From contig CAJNDS010002133.1 of the NCBI GenBank assembly GCA_905221605.1, forward strand, positions 46,365 to 108,864: a stretch of DNA of 62,500 bases, in the 5' to 3' direction. The DNA comes from Symbiodinium natans. Its lineage: Eukaryota; Sar; Dinophyceae; Suessiales; Symbiodiniaceae. The notes below the pieces were generated by a model, which did not search any database, was not told the DNA's origin, and saw only the letters and a program-made list of their open reading frames with translations. Made by a program: the position numbers and the translations under genes. Shown in pieces: positions 56,349 to 62,500 of the stretch (position 1 is its first letter; each line of letters opens with the position of its first letter).

Positions 56349-59300
56349 ATGTCCAGCAAGATTATAAAAAATCACTTACGTAATTTACGCATTGATGCGA
56401 AAAATTACACCAAAACACTAAACGAAGAAACCCAAAAACTAAACAAAACCAAACAGAAAAAAGTCAATGAAGTTATTCGACTCTTCGAAGAACGCAAGAT
56501 TACCCAAAACACAACAGCACAAAAATTAATTAAAGGGCTTTTGTCACCAAAGCCCGCAGAATACCAAAAAGCATTAACGCAATACAAGGAAAATATTGAC
56601 AAATGGAAGGAGAACGAACCACTGAATAAAAGAATGGCAAGTGCAAAAGAAGAGACCAAACGGAAACAAAAAGAAAATCAAAAAGAGAAACGTTATTTAA
56701 TTGACTTTTTGTTTTACGTAGAGTTAAATAAGGAAAAAGCCAAAAAATCAGACATCGCATTTTATGACGATTATGACAGAATATTCGGGTGGGTAAATCA
56801 CGAAATAAGACAAGCGTCTCCTAAGCTACCTAACTCGATACAGTTAGATATTCCCGATGAGGTTATTAACAATTTTGTTATAAAAGAACCAATAGAAGGA
56901 CAAGAACGCGTTGAGAGAAAATTCAGAAAATCTAAAAAGGGTAAAAATTATTACAACGACAAGTTATTAGACCATATAAAGAAAATATTAGCATTTGACC
57001 CTAAAATGCCAGAATTTTATTATAAATATCCGGCAGACTACCTATCTGCCGTTAAGATTTTAAGTATAGAAGAGATTGAAGACGGAGACGGGAAACGGGA
57101 ACAAAAAAAGGAAAAGCTTAAAAATGCCGAGAATGTTAGCGTGTATCACGAATACATTGAAACAGCATTTAAACCAAACGCTTCCACAATCAAAGAGGCT
57201 ATCGCGAGAAACGATTATATTGAGAATGAATGTTGGGTAAATGCATTAGTAGAACATTATAAAGATTGTCCGAGAAAAAAGAATCAATTAACAAGAGAGA
57301 AGATATTAGATGTCTTGAAGATGAATGAAGAAGAATTCAATAAAAACGGTGCTTCGATTGAAGATATGGAGGTTGTCTTTAATCATTTTACTATTCCCGT
57401 GAGAATTTTTGACATCATAGGGAATTGCATTTATAAAACAGAACATGTCAATAAAAAAATCAGAGCCTTTTATGGTCTCGTTAAGAATAACCATATTTAC
57501 GTTATGAATTTTAACTTATCCAGCTTGCAACAACATAAGGGAAGGGAATATATGAATTTGAAGGTGAGAGCCCCTATTGATTTTCATTTAAACAAGTCTG
57601 AAGAACCAAGCGAATATATTATCTTCGATAAGATTGACGACATTCTTAAACTGCATCAACCAACAGAAGAAGAAATCAAAAGCAAAAAACCACAAAAAGA
57701 GAAAGAATATAAACTCATTCATTCAAAAAATGATTTAATCGGTGTGTTGTGCGATTTAGTGGAATCTGGTTATGAACCTAAAATAAGATATGAAGCGGGA
57801 ACGATAAGCCAAATAAAGTTAAGATTTGAAAAGAAAACGTATATAATAGCTACGCAAAATTTAGTGCCTTCGTGCATACACGGAAGTGTTAGAGTCAAAT
57901 GTGAAACAACATTCAACAATATGAACAAGGCGATGTTTAAATTTAATAAGGCTTTGTTTAATCCTTTGCATAAATCCTTTTATACAGATACTGACATCGA
58001 TGTATTAAACGAATACCGAACAATTGTCCCAAGTGGTAAGATTAAAGACACATACCGACACATCGAATACCGCGAAAAGTTTAACCAAATGACGGGTAAA
58101 GTTGAAAATCAAGAATATCACCATTTTATAGAAGCGACGCATAAGAACGCATGCGAGATAGATATGACCAAAGCATTTACACACGCCCTAACGAAAATGA
58201 AAAAAATACCAGTATTTAACCAATTCGACAAATGGGTAAAATACAATGGTGAGGAAATTGAGGATTTAGTCTTATACACGGTGGAAGTGTATAAGGCTAA
58301 TCTGTTCTTCAACAAGCGGTTCTGCCTTTGTTACGGAAAGTTTCTAAAAGATGTTCTGAATGATGGTATCATCATTAAATATTATAAGAAGCCTTCCTTT
58401 ATATATAATTGCGATTATAAAAAGATTGTTAAGGAATTGGTAGAAACCCATATATCAGACGATACCAAAGAAGACACCAAACTAAAAAAAGAAATAGCAA
58501 ATGTAAATATTGGCTTATTAGAGAAGGGAGTAACAACGGCTCAGAAATCGGTTTTATTCAAGGACTTGCGAGAAGCACAGTTATATCAACATATGTATGG
58601 TGGTCGGATTAATATTATCAAACAGTTCGAGAAAGAAGAAGGTTATGATGATGACGATGATGATTATGATGAGTTTAGTGATGATGAAGAAGAAAAAGAA
58701 GAAGCACCAGACGAAGATACAAAAAACAAAGGAAAATATTATGTTCTAAATGTTGCAGACCATGCCGTTTTGAAAAATGGTTATCGTTACATTAAGGAGC
58801 TTTTACTCCAATATCATAATTACAGAATATACAAGGATTATAACACACTACGAGAAAATGACATAGATGTATTCAGCGTTAAAACAGATGCATTTACAAT
58901 ATTAAGAAAGGATTTACAAAAAGCAATGAAGTTACTGAAGTTTGGTAAGGACATCGGCGATTGGAAAGGCGTTTTAAATAATTTTGGCTTTCCTCATCGA
59001 GAATATGAGATGAAACAGAACGAGTCAATAAACATACCCGAAGTTGTTAATGAAATAATTATGTTAAAAGACGAATGGGATAGCAAGGAAGCGGTTGAGA
59101 AAGTTCTCGAACACAAGCACGTTTTAATTAAATCTCTATATGCTGGGAGTGGAAAATCGCATATACCAAAGCAGATACAAAATAAAAACATCTTGTTCGT
59201 AACACCTACCAACAATTTAAATCAAGAATGCGGAGTGGAAGCAGTAACAGTCAATAAGTTTTTTTCTATACAAGTAGGAGAAGAAAAGCTGAAAGACTTT

Positions 59301-60119
59301 GACTATTCTTTGTATGATGTTATAGTATTTGACGAAATCTATTTTAACAACATACCCGTTTTAACAAGGATAAAAGCATTTGTAGACAAGAACGCCGACA
59401 AAATTATCGTAGCTACAGGCGACGAGCACCAGTTACAGGGAGTTGTTGAAATTACGAACACACAAGATTATCGGACATACTTAGACAGTTGCATTAAACA
59501 AATCTTTACAAAATACATTTATTTAGAAGAATGTAAAAGGTTGACAGATGAAAAAGACAGGCTAAAATTAAAAAGCATTTATCACGATATTTTTAAAACA
59601 GACATGACAATTAGACAGATTATTGAGAAGTATTTTGATTATACAGAAGACATAGAGTTAAATGATAACAATATAGCCTATACCAACGAAACATGTAGAA
59701 AAGTATCGCAACACATTCGGAAGATGAAAAACATAGATGAGGAGTATGTAATTGGTGATTTGGTTATTTGCCGTGTTTATACAAAGTTCAGGAAATTGAA
59801 GTTTAATGTTAACCTTAAGTATGAGATAACCAATATTAATAATGATATTCTGACACTCAAAAACGTGAGCACAAACTCAGAACAAGATATTAGTTTAGCT
59901 TTGTTAAGAAAGAACTTTATATATGCATATGTCGCCACAGCACATAGCAAACAGGGGTGTTCGGTTGATGGCGATATAGTAATTTACGATTGGATGTATA
60001 ACTATGTTTCTAAAGAGTGGTTGTATAGTGCCCTTACGCGTAGTAAAGATTTAAATAAAGTTAAATTCTACAGGCATGAAATAACACGGGCAACTGTTGC
60101 ACAAAATGAAATGGTTTAA
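56349..60119 (+). CDS. Replication protein: OTU-like domain, polymerase-B-like region, SF1 helicase
   Basis: 1256 residues, the largest gene. The first 280 residues are charged and helical. A domain from about 290 to 390 has ENECWVNALVEHY (Cys295) and NNHIYVMN (His382, Asn387), the spacing of an OTU/papain-like cysteine protease. From about 480, a region with CEIDMTKAF (Asp605) and FSVKTDAFTI (Asp847) recalls motifs A (DxxxLYP) and C (DTDS) of family-B DNA polymerases, but both are altered, so catalysis is uncertain. Residues 930-1250 are an SF1 helicase: Walker A AGSGKS (Lys936), FDE Walker B (Asp995-Glu996), GDEHQLQG, and C-terminal TAHSKQGCSVDGD and YSALTRSK, as in Pif1/RecD-type enzymes. 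The acidic run DDDDDDYDEFSDDEEEKEE sits between motifs A and C. The gene is intact. Polymerase-helicase fusions occur in some mobile virus-like elements; this exact order is not one I can place. Confidence 0.75.
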   Translation: MSSKIIKNHLRNLRIDAKNYTKTLNEETQKLNKTKQKKVNEVIRLFEERKITQNTTAQKLIKGLLSPKPAEYQKALTQYKENIDKWKENEPLNKRMASAKEETKRKQKENQKEKRYLIDFLFYVELNKEKAKKSDIAFYDDYDRIFGWVNHEIRQASPKLPNSIQLDIPDEVINNFVIKEPIEGQERVERKFRKSKKGKNYYNDKLLDHIKKILAFDPKMPEFYYKYPADYLSAVKILSIEEIEDGDGKREQKKEKLKNAENVSVYHEYIETAFKPNASTIKEAIARNDYIENECWVNALVEHYKDCPRKKNQLTREKILDVLKMNEEEFNKNGASIEDMEVVFNHFTIPVRIFDIIGNCIYKTEHVNKKIRAFYGLVKNNHIYVMNFNLSSLQQHKGREYMNLKVRAPIDFHLNKSEEPSEYIIFDKIDDILKLHQPTEEEIKSKKPQKEKEYKLIHSKNDLIGVLCDLVESGYEPKIRYEAGTISQIKLRFEKKTYIIATQNLVPSCIHGSVRVKCETTFNNMNKAMFKFNKALFNPLHKSFYTDTDIDVLNEYRTIVPSGKIKDTYRHIEYREKFNQMTGKVENQEYHHFIEATHKNACEIDMTKAFTHALTKMKKIPVFNQFDKWVKYNGEEIEDLVLYTVEVYKANLFFNKRFCLCYGKFLKDVLNDGIIIKYYKKPSFIYNCDYKKIVKELVETHISDDTKEDTKLKKEIANVNIGLLEKGVTTAQKSVLFKDLREAQLYQHMYGGRINIIKQFEKEEGYDDDDDDYDEFSDDEEEKEEAPDEDTKNKGKYYVLNVADHAVLKNGYRYIKELLLQYHNYRIYKDYNTLRENDIDVFSVKTDAFTILRKDLQKAMKLLKFGKDIGDWKGVLNNFGFPHREYEMKQNESINIPEVVNEIIMLKDEWDSKEAVEKVLEHKHVLIKSLYAGSGKSHIPKQIQNKNILFVTPTNNLNQECGVEAVTVNKFFSIQVGEEKLKDFDYSLYDVIVFDEIYFNNIPVLTRIKAFVDKNADKIIVATGDEHQLQGVVEITNTQDYRTYLDSCIKQIFTKYIYLEECKRLTDEKDRLKLKSIYHDIFKTDMTIRQIIEKYFDYTEDIELNDNNIAYTNETCRKVSQHIRKMKNIDEEYVIGDLVICRVYTKFRKLKFNVNLKYEITNINNDILTLKNVSTNSEQDISLALLRKNFIYAYVATAHSKQGCSVDGDIVIYDWMYNYVSKEWLYSALTRSKDLNKVKFYRHEITRATVAQNEMV

Positions 60120-60122
60120 AGG
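60114..60122 (+). promoter_or_regulatory. Early-type motif (GTTTAAAGG)
   Basis: Overlaps the stop codon of the replication gene, 28-36 nt before the ATG at 60150. Confidence 0.5.
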
Positions 60123-60149
60123 AGTGCCTACATATAAATTAGGAGAAAA

Positions 60150-60770
60150 ATGGATAATAAATATAAGAACGGTAAAATATATAAAATTGTTGACGTTGGC
60201 TATAGCAAATGCTATTTCGGTAGCACATGCGAAGAGTTGAGCCAAAGAATGGCAAGACATCGGTATAAATACCCCCAATATCTAAAAGGCAAAATGCACA
60301 AAATTAGAGTCTTCGGTTTATTTGACGAGTTCGGAGTAGAAAATTGTAAAATAGAGTTAGTAGAATTATACCCCACAAATAGCAAAGCAGAGCTACAACA
60401 AAGAGAAGGCTATTATATAAAAAATAATGACTGTGTCAATAAACGAGTAGAGGGTAGAACTGACAAAGAGTATCGTGATGATAACAAAGAAAGAGAACAA
60501 GCGCGACATAAAAAATATTATGCAGAAAACCAAGACAAAATCCAAGCATACAGAGAAGCGAATAGAGAGGAAATTAACGCAAGGTGCAAAAGTTACCAAG
60601 AAAGAAACAAAGAAGCTATTTATGCAAAACGTAATGTCAAAACAAAATGCGACTGTGGCGGAAGCTACACACTGAGAAACCGAGCGCAACATAATAAATC
60701 AAAAAAGCATACGCAGTTTATGAATGAAATGAATAGCCAAACACACTTACAACAACAATCAGAACAATAA
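60150..60770 (+). CDS. GIY-YIG nuclease with zinc tail, intact (copy 4)
   Basis: 206 residues. The core is KIYKIVDVGYSKCYFGSTCE with RMARHR; the Glu helix is LQQREGYYIK. The charged linker is EQARHKKYYAENQDKIQAYR. The tail is CDCGGSYTLRNRAQHNKSKK then H. It is closest to copy 1 (the same KIVDVGY block). The gene lies between the replication protein and the integrase, 30 nt after the former. Confidence 0.85.
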   Translation: MDNKYKNGKIYKIVDVGYSKCYFGSTCEELSQRMARHRYKYPQYLKGKMHKIRVFGLFDEFGVENCKIELVELYPTNSKAELQQREGYYIKNNDCVNKRVEGRTDKEYRDDNKEREQARHKKYYAENQDKIQAYREANREEINARCKSYQERNKEAIYAKRNVKTKCDCGGSYTLRNRAQHNKSKKHTQFMNEMNSQTHLQQQSEQ

Positions 60771-60780
60771 TAATATTTAA

Positions 60781-60790
60781 ATCTCATCTT
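60781..60790 (+). promoter_or_regulatory. Late-like motif (ATCTCATCTT)
   Basis: 8-17 nt before the integrase ATG, in AT-rich sequence. A weaker match to the TCTA class. Confidence 0.35.
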
Positions 60791-60797
60791 TATTATT

Positions 60798-61715
60798 ATG
60801 AGTAATTCTAATAAAGATAAGATAATATCCGATATCTATTTTGATAGAGCGGGGTTTGGGTCACAAGCTGTTACGTATAAAGATGCTAAAGCTAAAGATA
60901 AAAGTATTACAATGGCTGACGTTAAGGCGTGGTATGAAAAGAACATAGACAGGAAGAAACCTATGTCAGGATTTAACAGTTTCATCGCACCCCATGCTTT
61001 CTATGAGTTCCAGATCGATTTATTCTTTATTACAAATAACGATTTGAAAAATCAAAAGTTTAGGGTTGGAATGATAATAATAGACATATTTAGTAAATAT
61101 CTCGTAATAATTCCAATTAAAAGTAAGCTACAAGACGATATATTAGCTGGGCTTATAGAAGGAATACATAAAATGGGTAAAGCCCCCGAACTTATTTATT
61201 CCGATGACGAAGGTAGTTTAAATAGTAATGTTATCAAAGAATACATTGAGGAACAGGGTATGGAAATACATAGAACCCGAACACATCCCACGTTCGCCGA
61301 GCGCGCGATCAGGACAGTTAAAGATATGTTATTTAAAAGAGTTGAAGCCGACGAAAAGAAAGGTAAAGATAATATCCAATGGATAGATTATATATTTGAG
61401 ATAATGATAACATATAATAATAAAATGGTTCATTCCGCGACTGGGTTAGTGCCCAAAGAAGCAAAAAAGCCCGAAAACGAACTCAAAGTTAAGGCTAACA
61501 TCGCAATGAATGCAACTAAAACAAGAAAATATCCCGAATTACAGGTTTTAGATAAAGTTAAAATATTTAAGAAAAAAGACAAATTGGATAAGGAACGTGT
61601 GAGCAATTGGAGCGAAAATTCTTATAGTATTGATGATATAAAAACTGTTTTGGGGCAAAAACATTATTATATTAATGGGCGTGGTTATTTGCGCCATGAG
61701 CTGTTAAAAGTGTAG
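60798..61715 (+). CDS. Retroviral-type integrase (rve, DDE)
   Basis: 305 residues. The catalytic triad is Asp74 (FQIDLFF), Asp136 or 137 (IYSDDEGS) and Glu168 (TFAERAIRTVKD), with the strand GMIIIDIFSKYLVIIPI between the first two. The C-terminal part (LQVLDKVKIFKKKD ... YYINGRGYLRHELLKV) looks like the SH3-like DNA-binding domain usual in Polinton integrases. It joins the ends of the linear element to host DNA. No N-terminal HHCC zinc domain is evident. The gene is intact and close to the right inverted repeat, the usual position. Confidence 0.9.
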   Translation: MSNSNKDKIISDIYFDRAGFGSQAVTYKDAKAKDKSITMADVKAWYEKNIDRKKPMSGFNSFIAPHAFYEFQIDLFFITNNDLKNQKFRVGMIIIDIFSKYLVIIPIKSKLQDDILAGLIEGIHKMGKAPELIYSDDEGSLNSNVIKEYIEEQGMEIHRTRTHPTFAERAIRTVKDMLFKRVEADEKKGKDNIQWIDYIFEIMITYNNKMVHSATGLVPKEAKKPENELKVKANIAMNATKTRKYPELQVLDKVKIFKKKDKLDKERVSNWSENSYSIDDIKTVLGQKHYYINGRGYLRHELLKV

Positions 61716-61977
61716 GCGAGATGTGTCTGATTGTTATGATATGTGGGTCATTGATCGCGACGAGAAAATCAATGACGATAAGCGAGTCATATGATTATGA
61801 TGGGCGGGTCATATGATTATGATGGGCGGGTCATATGATTATGATGGGCGGTCATATGATGATGATGCGCGGGTCATTTGATAGTTGGGTCATTGTCATG
61901 TTTACTCATTTTCCTTCATATATGATAATGATGTCATTTTGGTTTCACATGACATCATTTGAGAAAATACATGTCCA
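61716..61977. other. Gene-free block between integrase and right TIR
   Basis: No gene. It contains the 22-bp tandem repeat at 61782-61884 and AT-rich sequence with ATGATGTCATTTTG / ACATGACATCATTT inverted words at about 61929-61960. Confidence 0.6.
61782..61884 (+). repeat. Tandem repeat, unit about 22 bp
   Basis: Units of GGGCGGGTCATATGATTATG then AT, about four and a half copies; CATATG is at the centre of each. It may be an iteron-like protein-binding array (inference). Confidence 0.8.
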
Positions 61978-62396
61978 AAAATGTAGTTTAATATTACAAT
62001 ATAATATTAAATTTCATTAGAACCACCTTGCCCCAGTATAAGGCTTATTGTTATTCTTGGGTTTTGGGCTTATGGTTAAGCATATTAAAGGGATTAGGTT
62101 TTGGGTTTTTTCGGGTGATTTTGGGCTAAGGAATAACGGGGATTTATGGGGGAAGGTGTTTTTTAGATTTTGGGTTGAGGAATAACGGGGATTTATGGGG
62201 GAAGGTGTTTTTTCGGGGTTTTGGGCTTGGGATTTTGGGAATAGGATTTCGGGAATATGGTTTTGCGGGGATTTGGGCTTGAGATTTTGGGCTAAGGATT
62301 TCGGGAATATGATTTCGGGATTTTTTGGTTGATATTTGTCGGTCTGGTGTGCCGCCGAATGGTTCAATAGAGGGCGGGGCGAGGGGTCGTGTAAGT
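61978..62396 (-). repeat. Right terminal inverted repeat (419 bp)
   Basis: Inverted copy of 41565-41985; see that entry for differences. It ends GTCGTGTAAGT at 62396. Confidence 0.95.
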
Positions 62397-62500
62397 AGGG
62401 GGTGGCGTATAAGGGAGGCGTAAGGGGGGGGGGGGGAGTATAAGGGGGTATGAGGGGCGGGATAGGGATGTCGGATAGTTTTGGGAGTAGGAGGTGTTGG
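62397..62500. other. Right host flank, G-rich
   Basis: GTATAAGGG, GTAAGGGGG, GTATAAGGGGG and GTATGAGGGG words in the same orientation as the G-rich left flank (41521-41564). No gene. It would be the rest of the interrupted C-rich intron tract of the minus-strand host gene. Confidence 0.5.

Larger units (their letters stand above)
41565..62396. mobile_element. Integrated Polinton-like virus (Maverick/PLV type), 20.8 kb
   Basis: An AT-rich island in GC-rich host DNA, bounded by inverted repeats of about 420 bp beginning ACTTACACGAC. It encodes a retroviral-type integrase, packaging ATPase, jelly-roll major capsid protein, penton-like protein, polymerase-like/helicase protein, fibre and lipase. 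This gene set defines Polintons and Polinton-like viruses. No Ulp1/adenain-type maturation protease was found, which argues for PLV rather than a classical Polinton. The 6-bp sequences beside the ends (AAGGGG left, AGGGGG right) match at five of six positions but lie in G-rich sequence, so a target duplication is not proven. Three genes carry disabling changes, so this copy may be a recent but dead provirus. Sequence errors are the alternative. Confidence 0.9.

Noticed and set aside
41559-62402. Perfect 6-bp target-site duplication
   Set aside because: AAGGGG and AGGGGG agree at five of six positions, but both lie in G-rich tracts where such a match is expected by chance.
1-62500. CRISPR arrays, rRNA and tRNA genes
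   Set aside because: No regular repeat-spacer structure and no recognisable rRNA or cloverleaf sequence was seen by eye; a tRNAscan or Rfam run could still find small RNAs.

Overview
The window joins two very different DNAs. Positions 1 to about 41,564 are GC-rich nuclear DNA of a eukaryotic alga, most likely a dinoflagellate of the Symbiodiniaceae type. This rests on pervasive plant/dinoflagellate-type telomere repeats (TTTAGGG and CCCTAAA), a gene of RCC1/BLIP-II-like repeats of a kind I associate with Symbiodinium, and coding sequence cut into small exons. Almost no long gene is visible there. Short reading-frame islands with plausible splice sites sit between interstitial telomere-type arrays, microsatellites and several families of short inverted-repeat (MITE-like) elements. 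The host genes that can be described are a ubiquitin-like plus RCC1-like repeat protein (4072-5556), a class I methyltransferase split over at least three exons (9483-12880), an unknown 263-residue exon (15303-16094), a Cys-rich protein gene (24956-26107) and a three-exon DDE-transposase-like gene (30429-33354) with a possible partner gene (35256-36061).

Positions 41,565 to 62,396 are an AT-rich integrated DNA element of about 20.8 kb with terminal inverted repeats of about 420 bp. It carries the hallmark genes of a Polinton/Maverick or Polinton-like virus: a retroviral-type integrase, an FtsK/A32-like packaging ATPase, a double-jelly-roll-type major capsid protein, a penton-like minor capsid protein, and a 1256-residue replication protein. 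The replication protein seems to join an OTU/papain-like domain, a divergent family-B-polymerase-like region and an SF1 helicase. It also has a 773-residue fibre with a peptidase S74 chaperone end, a class-3 lipase-like protein, several small zinc-binding proteins, and four GIY-YIG nucleases with a common zinc-binding tail. Each nuclease lies beside a hallmark gene.

Two start-proximal motifs divide the element's genes. A YTTAAAG-type motif (often CATTTAAAGG) lies about 20-45 nt before the nuclease, zinc-finger and replication genes. An (A)TCTA motif in AT-rich sequence lies about 11-25 nt before the packaging, capsid, fibre and other putative virion genes. This looks like an early/late programme, and the late motif resembles that of Cafeteria roenbergensis virus and mavirus. 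The two TIRs are almost identical over about 357 bp, so the insertion looks young. Even so, two nucleases have frameshifts and the penton-like gene has an in-frame stop.

The element sits in the C-rich (minus-strand) tract of a host intron, 61 bp upstream of the acceptor of a small terminal exon. All calls come from reading the sequence; no homology search was run.
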